Source: Acidobacteria bacterium UBA2990
GTDB taxonomy: Bacteria > Acidobacteriota > Vicinamibacteria > Vicinamibacterales > UBA8438
Reading direction: 5' to 3'
Assembly (NCBI GenBank): GCA_002347025.1
Contig: DEAE01000014.1
Coordinates: forward strand, 1-36,123
DNA length: 36,123 nucleotides
Every line of letters begins with the position of its first letter. The first letter of the stretch is position 1. The notes below the pieces were generated by a model. It did not search any database, was not told the DNA's origin, and saw only the letters and a list, made by a program, of their open reading frames with translations. The position numbers and the translations under genes were made by a program. Of this stretch, positions 1-7,988 are shown piece after piece.

Positions 1-111
1 CTCGACGATCCACGGGGCCGGCTCAATGAGTTTGAAGTGTGCGTCGGCTACTGGTTGCGCAGCGATGCCCAACACGCCAAGCGCCAGAACGGAGCGAACA
101 GAATATGTCAT
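1..111 (-). CDS. Secreted LPMO-like protein, 5' end only
   Basis: The first 37 codons of a minus-strand gene run off the window start. The ATG at 111 is preceded by GGAGTT at good spacing. The peptide opens with a classical signal peptide (basic MTYSVRS start, hydrophobic LALGVLGIAA core) ending ADA, followed directly by HFKLIEPAPWIVE. If cleavage falls after ADA, the mature protein begins with histidine, the hallmark of copper lytic polysaccharide monooxygenases, where the N-terminal His forms half of the histidine brace. The HFKL(I/L)EP start also resembles the SCE4755 family of LPMO-like proteins known from Myxococcota and Acidobacteria, as far as I recall. The rest of the gene, including any second brace histidine, lies outside the window, so the family call is tentative. 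The signal peptide and start are solid. Confidence 0.6.
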   Translation of the reverse strand, partial: MTYSVRSVLALGVLGIAAQPVADAHFKLIEPAPWIVE

Positions 112-332
112 CAGAACTCCTTTGTTTCAGGGTTCCGTACCCCTTCAAGCGGCTTCAACCTACCACTGTGGGGCCACTGGTTCAATGACTTGGCAAAACC
201 ACCAAGGAATCTAGAGCGTACGAGCTGCAATGCGGCTACCCACGCCTTGTTCGGACAGCTTCCACTGTGTATTTGGCTTTTCGGAGCTTGACCAGGTCTT
301 CTCTTTATCAGGGGGGAAAGTGAACGAGCGGG

Positions 333-1229
333 TCAATGCCCGGTTTGGCGTTGCTCTTCACCGCGGGCGATTTCAAGGAGGGCAGTCATCCCGACATTCC
401 CTTCATGACAGGCAAACTCGAACATCGGTCCTGGGGTCCTGGACATGTCGATTGCGGCTGTCCATGGTTCGACCCATGTGGTCGGGTCCTCGAATGTGAC
501 CTCATAGCGGAGTGTGTCAGCATCGACTGGGGTGAATCGTTCGATGAGTCGGGTAGCGGTGAGCGGCAAACGCCGATAGAGCTGTCGGTCATTGAAGTTT
601 GTGGTCTCGACTACCAGGGTGTTGTCCTCCCAGTGTCCCCGGGAGTCTCCGAGCCACTGACCGATGTTCGAGGGTAGGTGAGGTCGACCGTCGAGCGGTA
701 TGACCCGGAATTCATGAACCATCTCAAACAGTAACATTACGTGGTCTGGGGTTTGTACCAGATGAATGTTCTGACTGTAGGGGCCACCGAGTCGAGGGAT
801 GCCGTAAGTGATGCACCGTTCAGATGGACTTCTGTCCTCAGGGTCATCGGCACCGAGTGGAGGCATAGCGCTCAGTCGGTTCACCGTTTCGGTCGTGTAG
901 GGAATACGGCCCTCAGGCGGACTGATAATCATTGAGGTGCGTCCATCCGATAGAGGTCGTTCCCACCAGACAGCGCGTCGGGCACCGACTCCATCGGTCG
1001 AACGGGCGGCTTCGTTGACACCTGCGATTTCTTCGTCGGTCAGAAATTCTTTGTCCGCATGTTGCTCTGGACGTTCCAAAGGGGTGGCGGTGCCGTGATT
1101 CCATAGGCCTCTCAGATCTGGTGCTCCCCATCCTGTCAGGGGAAGGCCTTGAGCAGAGCTCAACTCGGGCAAGAGGGCTAAAGTGACTATCAAGCCACCG
1201 AGTAGTACGAATCGGTTCCAGTCTCGCAT
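333..1229 (-). CDS. Secreted protein of an acidobacterial PDLxGxW family (paralogue of 34001-35005)
   Basis: A 298-residue protein with a signal peptide (hydrophobic VLLGGLIVTLALLPELSSAQ, cleavage near residue 27). The mature start carries the motif APDLRGLWNHGTATPLERP. Further conserved blocks are SERCITYGIPRL in the middle, MVHEFRVIPLDGRPHLP, GHWEDNTLVVETTNFND and a C-terminal FACHEGNVGM. The same blocks occur in the same order in the protein at 34001-35005, so the two are clear paralogues, although this copy is shorter in the segment after TPLERP. Such proteins are numerous in acidobacterial genomes as conserved hypothetical proteins. I know of no assigned reaction. Location is periplasmic or extracellular. 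No strong Shine-Dalgarno precedes the ATG at 1229. The gene lies 221 bp upstream of the LPMO-like start on the same strand. Confidence 0.85.
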   Translation of the reverse strand: MRDWNRFVLLGGLIVTLALLPELSSAQGLPLTGWGAPDLRGLWNHGTATPLERPEQHADKEFLTDEEIAGVNEAARSTDGVGARRAVWWERPLSDGRTSMIISPPEGRIPYTTETVNRLSAMPPLGADDPEDRSPSERCITYGIPRLGGPYSQNIHLVQTPDHVMLLFEMVHEFRVIPLDGRPHLPSNIGQWLGDSRGHWEDNTLVVETTNFNDRQLYRRLPLTATRLIERFTPVDADTLRYEVTFEDPTTWVEPWTAAIDMSRTPGPMFEFACHEGNVGMTALLEIARGEEQRQTGH

Positions 1230-1634
1230 TAGTCTGTCTGGGTGACCATATCACCACTGCCCGTTCCGGTGAAACTGTAATGTGCTCATCTAGGTTTTGA
1301 AAATTGTCAGGCGTTGCTGTGGGGTTTATAGGGGAGCTGGGGTGCAGTTTGCAGAGGTGAATTACATGTAGTATCGCCCTGGTACTGAGATGCTCTGGGT
1401 GTTCATCACTATGCCAAGAAATTAATTTTCAGTTTTGGGCTTTGGAGCTTGAACGAGTCTACTGGTGAGCTGGTGGTCGACAGCTCAGCGCTGCACAAGC
1501 AGCTGTTACAGCGTTGTTCGTAGACTGATGATAACGTCGTCATCGACGATCCTACAGACTCTCTCAAGCCAAGGTGGGCAATGCCAACAAAAGTCTGGCG
1601 GTCATGTGGGGTGTGACTATGCCCAGGCGTTGCC
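1230..1634. other. Non-coding gap between minus-strand genes
   Basis: About 400 bp with no convincing gene. A short minus-strand open frame at 1409-1651 overlaps the methyltransferase end and has no recognisable content. The stretch presumably holds the promoter of the gene at 333-1229 and the 3' untranslated region of the methyltransferase gene. I see no strong terminator hairpin. Confidence 0.5.
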
Positions 1635-2954
1635 TCATCCCTGTTTGACACCGATGACCGCGAAATCTAGATACGTGAACAGGCGCTCGTTCAGTCGATC
1701 GATGTTTGAGTTGATGGTACCTACCGCTTCAGTAAGCTCAGGTGTGAGTCCAGTGTTTGGGACATGTTGTAGTCGTCCGGTTTCAGAAACTGGCGATCTG
1801 AAATGGATATCGACCTGCTCAAATCCGGCTGCCACAACCAAGAACTTGAGGGTTTCTGGATGGAGCGGACGAACGTGGGTAATGTCACGGATGTAGCTTT
1901 CAAAGAAGGCTACCCAGCATGATGCGTTGATTGTTTCGAGCACAAGGGTGCCACCAACACACAACTTGTCGAATGTGGTTTCCAAGAGTTGTTGGAGTTC
2001 TTTGGGTTGGAGATGTTCGACAACCTGGATGGCCGTAACCCCGTCTAGGCTGTTGTCTGTGAGATCTGCCAGATAGGTAATCCCGTCGGCCTGGTAGGCG
2101 CTATGGCCCCTTCCGACGCAAACATCTACCATCTCGGCATTGGCGTCGACGCCAATCGCTGTTACGCCATGTTCGCGGAGTAAGTCCAGAAGTTCTCCAC
2201 GGCCGCAGCCGATGTCGAGAACCTTTGAACAGCCGGACAACCGTTCGGCGTAGTCGGCCTGCCGTTTGCGAATGTCGTCCGAGCTACCACGGAACAAGTC
2301 TTCGAACCCTATGTAGCCGGCTCCAAGGCTGCCGGCCTTCTCAGAAGACCCCTTAGATGTTGTTGGGCCGTGGGACAGTTCGGCCTTTGAGGTCGACTGG
2401 GCAACATTCTGGAGATTCCGTGCCGTACCTTGGCTGGTCGCTTGTGCAGCACGCCGTGCAGAAATAGCTGCCATCCTGACTTCATCCAGCGATGCCTCGA
2501 TCTCATAGATCTTTGTGTCAACAAACGGCGTAATCTGTTGCAGATACTGCAGCAGGATCGAATCGAAGGTGGTCAGCTTTTGGAGGGCCTCCCGCTCAGC
2601 AGTGAGACTGTCAGCCAATGTGGTTGCTAGGTGGCCGACCGCATCCGCAGTCTGCCTAATGTGTGTGTGCGTTTGCTCGTTAAGTGTTTGTTGTTGTGCG
2701 AAGCACGGTTCGACGAGGTTCCAGACAAACCGGGCCAGACGACCGCGCCAACCTGTGTGGTGAACTAGGGCAGGTGCCTGTATAGCCGGAGGGTTGTCAA
2801 GCCCTTGTAGGTCCAGTGCACTTGAAAGAGCTTTCAGTGTGGGCAGGAGTTCAGGGAGTCGAGGCAGTGCCTGGTCCAGCCTGGTCAAGGCTTCGTTGTA
2901 CCGGCTATCTGCTGCCTTGCGCTCTGCCTTGCGGTTCTCCACCTCGCCGATCAT
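1635..2954 (-). CDS. Coiled-coil class I SAM-dependent methyltransferase
   Basis: A 439-residue protein in two parts. Residues 1 to about 190 are helical and charged or Gln-rich, with a pattern suggesting coiled coil (for example the stretch around 85-170), and include a basic WRGRLARFVWNLVEPCF segment. Residues 215-439 are a Methyltransf_23-type domain: VLDIGCGRGELL at 245-256 is the glycine-rich SAM motif I, GVD at 268-270 supplies the acidic residue, and AIQVVEHL follows as motif IV. Methyltransferases with such N-terminal helical regions are frequent in O-antigen and exopolysaccharide loci, where they may cap or decorate the glycan. It is the last sugar-related gene of the minus-strand array, separated from GtrA by a plus-strand gene, so it probably has its own promoter. 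The substrate is unknown. Confidence 0.85.
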   Translation of the reverse strand: MIGEVENRKAERKAADSRYNEALTRLDQALPRLPELLPTLKALSSALDLQGLDNPPAIQAPALVHHTGWRGRLARFVWNLVEPCFAQQQTLNEQTHTHIRQTADAVGHLATTLADSLTAEREALQKLTTFDSILLQYLQQITPFVDTKIYEIEASLDEVRMAAISARRAAQATSQGTARNLQNVAQSTSKAELSHGPTTSKGSSEKAGSLGAGYIGFEDLFRGSSDDIRKRQADYAERLSGCSKVLDIGCGRGELLDLLREHGVTAIGVDANAEMVDVCVGRGHSAYQADGITYLADLTDNSLDGVTAIQVVEHLQPKELQQLLETTFDKLCVGGTLVLETINASCWVAFFESYIRDITHVRPLHPETLKFLVVAAGFEQVDIHFRSPVSETGRLQHVPNTGLTPELTEAVGTINSNIDRLNERLFTYLDFAVIGVKQG

Positions 2955-3301
2955 GTCACCACCATTCTACCGATGCTGAGTCAATTGTCCGAGAAAACGA
3001 GTCGTGCTCGTAGGCGATGCTCACCCTCTACTGGCCAGTTCAAGGAAACGGAGTTGCGCGAGGGTCATGAGGGATGCGGATCTAGGTTTGACCGACTCGA
3101 ATATTTTGGTTGTTCCCCGGATCATGTATCCTCCGTTGGTTTCGGGTCAGCGGTAGGATGTTATCCCACCACACAGGGTCCCTAGTGCGCACCTACAGTG
3201 TCAAAATATCTTACGATAGCCGAACCCGGCCCATCAGGGTTATGTTTGAACATGGATTGAAATAGTGGATCCAGTGAGACTCATCCAAAATAAGGAGTGA
3301 G
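2955..3301. promoter_or_regulatory. Divergent intergenic region
   Basis: This 347 bp region separates the minus-strand methyltransferase from the plus-strand small secreted gene, so promoters for both should lie here. A clear Shine-Dalgarno (AAGGAG) sits just before the ATG at 3302. I cannot single out one -35/-10 pair with confidence. No gene is apparent. Confidence 0.4.
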
Positions 3302-3613
3302 ATGATGGCAGGAAATATCAACAGACTAATTATCACTGCTTTCTTTATGGCGAGTGGGTTCATGAATGTCTCGCCATCTTTTGGGCAGGACATACCCCTA
3401 GGTGGCGTGGTTCAAGTGACACCATGCACGTTGAGGGACGGACACACTGTTCAGGATGCGGTGAGCATGTCACGCTCTTTGCCTCGGAATGAGAATTCCC
3501 CTAATTTGGTGGTTCTGCGAGAGCCTCTGTATGTAAGCTCGGCATTTGCCAGGAACTACGACCTATTGGTCATGATGTTTTATTCTGATCTTACTGAGCT
3601 GCTGTCTAGATAA
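3302..3613 (+). CDS. Small secreted protein, probably the N-terminal piece of a decayed two-repeat protein
   Basis: A 103-residue open frame with a good Shine-Dalgarno (AAGGAG). It has a signal peptide (LIITAFFMASGFMNVSPSFGQ, cleavage near 29). The mature part contains VTPCTLRDGHTVQDA, then REPLYVSSAFARNYDLLVM. The reading frame stops with TAA right after TELLSR. The C-x-L-x-x-G-x-TV-x-DA pattern reappears in the next open piece at 3736-4083 (VCELDPGRTVADA), so this looks like the first of two related repeats. I do not recognise a function. It may be a functional short protein or the surviving 5' part of a pseudogene. Confidence 0.55.
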   Translation: MMAGNINRLIITAFFMASGFMNVSPSFGQDIPLGGVVQVTPCTLRDGHTVQDAVSMSRSLPRNENSPNLVVLREPLYVSSAFARNYDLLVMMFYSDLTELLSR

Positions 3614-3735
3614 CAGGCAGCGCAATCGGACGATTCTACGAGGGTTCGGTCACGGCTTAGGCCAGCAGACATCTGACATGTGACGCTGCGGCTCGCCATG
3701 TCAGGGTGAGGAGGTTAATTCCAAGTGGTGAACCG

Positions 3736-4083
3736 ATGACTGGTGACGCAACTCTGACGACAAGCCGGGTCTGTGAGCTCGATCCAGGACGAACTGTCGC
3801 TGATGCCTATCGGTTTGTAGAGGGCATAGCTAGTGCCTATGGGGCTGCAGGCCATAGCGTGAGTATGGCCTTGAGTAATCGGACCCTTGGTAGACAATCC
3901 GGGGCAGCTGCTGGAACAAGAAGAGTGAGGATCAGTGCGGTGGGTTCTTCGACGGACTCTATGATGGGTCTATTGGATGCCGTGCGAACTGGGCTAAGAC
4001 CGGCGGCGGGGTTGGTAAATCCCATGACCTGTAGCCTTCGATCCTTATGGCGGACTCATGTAACACATAGAACAAACAACTGA
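3736..4083 (+). pseudogene. Probable 3' remnant of the same secreted protein
   Basis: A 115-codon piece in a different frame from 3302-3613, beginning at an ATG with no good ribosome binding site (a GTG start at 3706 is also possible). It lacks a signal peptide, yet the opening TTSRVCELDPGRTVADAYRF repeats the Cys/Gly/TV-x-DA motif of the upstream piece. It ends with NPMTCSLRSLW. All three plus frames of the ~120 bp between the pieces carry stops. One of them, the third frame, still reads CGSPCQGEEVNSKW just before a stop and just upstream of this ORF. The simplest reading is one secreted two-repeat gene broken by stops and frameshifts. Alternatively it is a short independent gene. Confidence 0.4.
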
Positions 4084-4092
4084 GGGGTTGGG

Positions 4093-4130
4093 TGAGCGCT
4101 CGCGAGGCAGTGAGAGCTAGTGGGCGCTCA
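4093..4130. terminator. Inverted repeat downstream of the secreted-protein remnant
   Basis: TGAGCGC (4093-4099) is repeated inverted as GCGCTCA (4124-4130), with a further GCTC/GAGC pairing inside the loop. It lies between the end of the plus-strand remnant and the convergent end of GtrA. There is no U-tract, so a role as terminator is only plausible. Confidence 0.35.
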
Positions 4131-4312
4131 TCAAACATGCTTGTCACCCAGGTGTCACTGGCCAATCTTCCTTCTCGCAAAGTCGTCTGTCATGCAGGAG
4201 ACTTGATATCTTCGACCTCTTGGGCAAGGTGCCCTGATGCGCCATTGGCGTTCTAACGCGGCGATTCATCCTCTTGCGGCCGTTCAGGTTTCGTGAAATC
4301 CAAAGGGGAGGT

Positions 4313-4705
4313 TTATGAATTAATGCTACTGCCAAATGAGAATTTTCGGTGTCCCATAAAGCTGAAAATAACCTGTGCACATAAAACACCAGCTTGGGCA
4401 AGGTAGATATTGACCATCAGCCCACTTACTAGAATGGCCAGAGCGAGCAAGCCTAGCCCGGCGGTGGCTCCGTAGACCAGCCAATATCGTATGTATTCGC
4501 TGACATAGTTACCCTTGGTTCTGAAGACCCAGAGTTTGTGTACCACATAGGCATTAGTTATCGCGAGTACGTTACTTCCCAACGCGATAAGCAAGTAATG
4601 GGTGTAGTCGGCGTAGAGCGCGATCAATCCAGCAAATACACCGTAGCCAAACACCGTGTTCCACAGGCCTGCCAGAAAATACCGTGAGAACACGTTGTGT
4701 TTCAT
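4313..4705 (-). CDS. GtrA-family membrane protein
   Basis: A 130-residue protein with four predicted membrane helices (around residues 10-30, 37-55, 72-92 and 98-120). Family features are the N-terminal FSRYFLAGLWNTVFGYGVF, the middle NAYVVHKLWVF(R) segment after helix 2, and the C-terminal FSFMGHRKFSFG. GtrA-like proteins are thought to help move undecaprenyl-phosphate-linked sugars across the inner membrane. The gene starts 17 bp after the stop of the GT2 gene, an arrangement typical of gtrA/gtrB pairs. The two are almost certainly co-transcribed. Confidence 0.92.
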   Translation of the reverse strand: MKHNVFSRYFLAGLWNTVFGYGVFAGLIALYADYTHYLLIALGSNVLAITNAYVVHKLWVFRTKGNYVSEYIRYWLVYGATAGLGLLALAILVSGLMVNIYLAQAGVLCAQVIFSFMGHRKFSFGSSINS

Positions 4706-4722
4706 GTCAGGGGTTGTGGCGA

Positions 4723-5697
4723 TTAGTGCAGGGTGGTGCCGTTTTGTTCGGACTCCTGCTCGTCGAAATTAATTCGTTCCCGTTCTACAACGAGAGGGCG
4801 GTTTCTGACCTGCGTATAGATTGAGCCGACGTATTCGCCAAGAACCCCCAAGAATAACAATTGTACTGAGGCAATAAAGAACATCCCTATGATGATTGGA
4901 GCGATTCCAATTGGTAAATTTGACCAAAAGACAAGCTTCATGACGAGGTAGGCAGCCGCTGCTACTAAGCTCAATGCAGCGCTGAAGAGCCCAAGCATGG
5001 TTGCCAGTCTCAGAGGGATTTTTGAATGATTCATGATGCCCTGGATGCCGATATCGTAGAGGGTGTACCAGTTGTTCTTGGTCATCCCTTTGACGCGTTT
5101 TCGTTGGGCATAGGGGATAGTTGCGTAAGAAAAGCCTAGTTCAGTGACAATTCCCCGGAAGTAGGGATACGGGTCTTCGAGGGTCCGCAAGACTTTGAGA
5201 AATGACTGGTCGTAGAGCCCGAATCCGGTGCTGTTTCGAACTTGTGTTTCGTCAGATAACCGGTCTATGAGTGCATAGTAGAGCTTTCTGAGGGCAAACA
5301 TGAGGGCGGGGTCTTCGCTGGTTGTCTTGACACCGAGCACCACTTTGAACCCAGCGGTCCATTTGTCCAGGAAATCAGGAATCAGTTCTGGAGGGTCTTG
5401 AAGATCGGCAGCGAGCATGATCGCCGCATCCCCTTCACACTGGAGCAGCGCGTGGTAAGGAGATCTGATGTGTCCAAAGTTTCGCGTGTTGATAATGACC
5501 TTGACGTGCTTGTCTCGCTTGGCCAGGCTTCGCAAGCGACTGACCGTTTCGTCCGTAGAAGCGTTGTCTATGAATAGATGTTCGTATGAATCTAGTCCTA
5601 GCTTCTGAAAGACACTGCGAACCCGCTCGTACAGGGCGTCGACATTCGACTCTTCGTTGTAACAGGGTGTGACTACGCTGATGTGCCGAGTTGTCAT
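4723..5697 (-). CDS. GT2 glycosyltransferase, GtrB/dolichyl-phosphate-sugar synthase type
   Basis: A 324-residue protein. Residues 1 to about 220 are a GT-A domain: HISVVTPCYNEESN near the start, DNASTDET, and the AADLQDPPE segment that supplies the metal-binding D-x-D-like acidic pair. Two C-terminal membrane helices follow (roughly 228-255 and 265-290), ending with GEYVGSIYTQVRNRP, which is standard for GtrB/DPM1-like enzymes. They transfer a sugar from an NDP donor to undecaprenyl phosphate on the cytoplasmic face. I chose the ATG at 5697. A TTG seven codons upstream (5718) is also open. This is the only clear glycosyltransferase in the window. Which sugar it loads is unknown. Confidence 0.9.
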   Translation of the reverse strand: MTTRHISVVTPCYNEESNVDALYERVRSVFQKLGLDSYEHLFIDNASTDETVSRLRSLAKRDKHVKVIINTRNFGHIRSPYHALLQCEGDAAIMLAADLQDPPELIPDFLDKWTAGFKVVLGVKTTSEDPALMFALRKLYYALIDRLSDETQVRNSTGFGLYDQSFLKVLRTLEDPYPYFRGIVTELGFSYATIPYAQRKRVKGMTKNNWYTLYDIGIQGIMNHSKIPLRLATMLGLFSAALSLVAAAAYLVMKLVFWSNLPIGIAPIIIGMFFIASVQLLFLGVLGEYVGSIYTQVRNRPLVVERERINFDEQESEQNGTTLH

Positions 5698-5956
5698 CGA
5701 TGGGTACTCACTTGCCAAATCGGCTCATCCTTGAAGTTTGATAGAGATATTTCGTGCTTGGGTCAAGCTTGAATAATACGTTCACGGCTCGACTAATGAA
5801 AAGCGTTGTCGATCATCGTACTGGGTCACCAAGCCTCAAGAGGAGTGGTGACACCGAATGCTTTGCAGAAAATCCCACAATTGTCAGGCATACCAATGGA
5901 GCTCTTAATTGGCTTTCGAAAATGTGTTCGGGAGATTGTCACTGGTCAAATATGCT

Positions 5957-7741
5957 CTAAGTTAACATGTTCTCTTTGAGTTCTTTTCTGTCCAGAAAGG
6001 GTGCTAAGTCTTCCAGCGGTCTTGAGACCATCCGCCCGTCAGGTTGGCGGCTCGACGATAGACGAGGGGCTGTGGCCTGTTTGGGCGAAACCATTACCTC
6101 ACACACAGCCGGACCTGGATTGGCAAGGATGGCCCTCACTCTTTCGCGAATATCTGTGTGATGTTCTAGGCGAAATACCTGTATTCCGAAAGCGGAACAA
6201 ACATCTCTTATACTGGGAAGTGTTAAACCGCTATCTGGTCCAGCTCCGGTAAGAGCGCCACCGAAATGGCTGTTCTGAGTAGCTCGAATAGAACCGTAGC
6301 CATCGTTGTTCAATACAAAGAACTTCACCGGCAAGTCTAGGCGCCGAACTGTTTCGAGGTCTTGAATGTTCATCCAGAAGCCCCCGTCGCCGTCGATACA
6401 GACGGTGGGGTGTTTGCCAGACGCTAGGCATGCGCCTATCGCAGCCGGTATTCCAAACCCCATCGCCCCAAGTCCCTGTGAATTGAGAACTCGTACGTGA
6501 CTACGGATGCGAAAAGCCTGCATTGTGACCTCACTGCATGCGCCAGAACTTCCAGGTACTATTACGTCGCCATCCTTTAGCAATTCGCTCAAGACATCCA
6601 CTAACACGTAAAGACTCACGCCGTCTGTATACGACCAGTATTCAGGCAAGATGACCGGATACTTGTCCTTCCAGTCCTTACATTGCTTGAGCCAGGATCG
6701 ACGGTCAACATCTTTGATGGCTGCGGATTGACGATTCAGTTCCTCCAAGAAATCTCCGACATCAGAGGCGACAGGGACTGAGACCTCGGTGTTGAGTTTC
6801 TGTATTTCAGCTGGATCGACATCGACAACTATTTTTTTAGCACTGCGAGCAAACCCTTCGTGGCTGTAACCAGTCTGGCCAAGGTCCAACCGTGCGCCAA
6901 GTGTAAGAATCCAATCTGAGTTTTGCTGGACAAAATTTGCTCCTCTTTGTCCAACCGCACCTGGGCTCCCGCAGAAAAGGGGGTCATTGTCTGGAAATAG
7001 ATCTAGGGCTTTCCAGGTTGTCAATACCGGCACGTTGAGTCGTTCCAGAACCGTAGCGAGTTTACTTTCGGCTCTTGCTAGGCGCACTCCGTTACCAACG
7101 AGGACGACTGGCCGAACTGATGAGTTCAGTAGTTCAATGGTCCGAAGAACCGGTTTCAGCAGGTGTTGTGGGTTCGTTGCTTTTGACTTGATGTCGAATA
7201 ATAGAAGCTCTTTTTCGTCGACTTGTGCTCCTTGAACGTCAAGCGGAATGTCGAGCCACACTGGGCCTGGCCGGCCACTGGTGGCAAGATAGTAGGCCTT
7301 CTGGAGGTGATACAAGATTCTGTTTGGGTCCGTGATTGTGACGGAATATTTCGTGACACTTTGAGTCATCGACACGATGTCGATTTCCTGGAAACCAAAC
7401 TGGCGAACCCCTCGATCGCTTTTTAAGTCATCTCGTTTGACCTGTCCTGAGATGAAGATGCAGGGGGTCGATTCAAGCCAGGCTGCTGCCACTCCGGTAA
7501 GTGCGTTGGTGCCTCCGGGCCCCGTGGTGACCAAAGCCACACCGAGATGATTGGTAAATTGTCCATATGCTTCTGCCGCGATCGCGCAGGCTTGTTCGTG
7601 TAGGTTGACGACGTATGAGAGGCGGGGTTCTCGGCCTAGAGAATCAACCAGATGCATGCTGCCTCCTCCAGGGAGCATGAAGACAACATCTACACCAAGT
7701 GACGCCAGATAGGAGGTAACTATGTCAGAAACTTTCTTCAT
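5957..7741 (-). CDS. Thiamine-diphosphate enzyme, acetolactate-synthase type (YerE-like candidate)
   Basis: A 594-residue protein with the three domains of the ALS/PDC superfamily. Glu49 in NLHEQACAIAAEAYG is the ThDP-activating glutamate. PGGGSMHLVDS at 24-34 is the Pyr-domain loop. GDGG at 451-454 followed by NND at 478-480 is the ThDP/Mg-binding motif. The frame is open for 66 more codons upstream, but homology begins at the ATG at 7741 (MKKVSDIV), so the longer form is rejected. ALS-like enzymes in O-antigen loci include YerE, which uses pyruvate to add a two-carbon branch at C4 of CDP-4-keto-3,6-dideoxyglucose. That substrate is exactly what the rfbF/G/H genes in this locus would supply, so a YerE-like role is the leading inference. 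A true housekeeping IlvB is less likely, because there is no ilvN or ilvC nearby. Confidence 0.85.
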   Translation of the reverse strand: MKKVSDIVTSYLASLGVDVVFMLPGGGSMHLVDSLGREPRLSYVVNLHEQACAIAAEAYGQFTNHLGVALVTTGPGGTNALTGVAAAWLESTPCIFISGQVKRDDLKSDRGVRQFGFQEIDIVSMTQSVTKYSVTITDPNRILYHLQKAYYLATSGRPGPVWLDIPLDVQGAQVDEKELLLFDIKSKATNPQHLLKPVLRTIELLNSSVRPVVLVGNGVRLARAESKLATVLERLNVPVLTTWKALDLFPDNDPLFCGSPGAVGQRGANFVQQNSDWILTLGARLDLGQTGYSHEGFARSAKKIVVDVDPAEIQKLNTEVSVPVASDVGDFLEELNRQSAAIKDVDRRSWLKQCKDWKDKYPVILPEYWSYTDGVSLYVLVDVLSELLKDGDVIVPGSSGACSEVTMQAFRIRSHVRVLNSQGLGAMGFGIPAAIGACLASGKHPTVCIDGDGGFWMNIQDLETVRRLDLPVKFFVLNNDGYGSIRATQNSHFGGALTGAGPDSGLTLPSIRDVCSAFGIQVFRLEHHTDIRERVRAILANPGPAVCEVMVSPKQATAPRLSSSRQPDGRMVSRPLEDLAPFLDRKELKENMLT

Positions 7742-7988
7742 ACTTATAGCAATGCCAGTATAGAGCCGATAATGATGCCGTTCAGAAAAAGTGCTTCTCT
7801 GCTTAAACGGGTGCCTTGAACAATAATCAAAAAGGAAACCCTGGCTTGGGGGATGCAAGATTTTCCATTCTAGTGATTTTGGTCGGAGTGATGAGTTTGG
7901 TTCAAGGCTGCCAACCTCGCCGAGTTTAGTCGTATGCAAGAGTGGTCCTTGCTACGCATTTCAACAAGGTGTGAAGCTCGGTCGTTCA

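Noticed and set aside
1409..1651. An 80-codon minus-strand frame downstream of the methyltransferase
   Set aside because: It overlaps the methyltransferase 3' end, has no ribosome site and no known content.
7742..7939. 66-codon upstream extension of the ThDP enzyme
   Set aside because: The family alignment starts at ATG 7741. The extension has no domain, and its composition differs.
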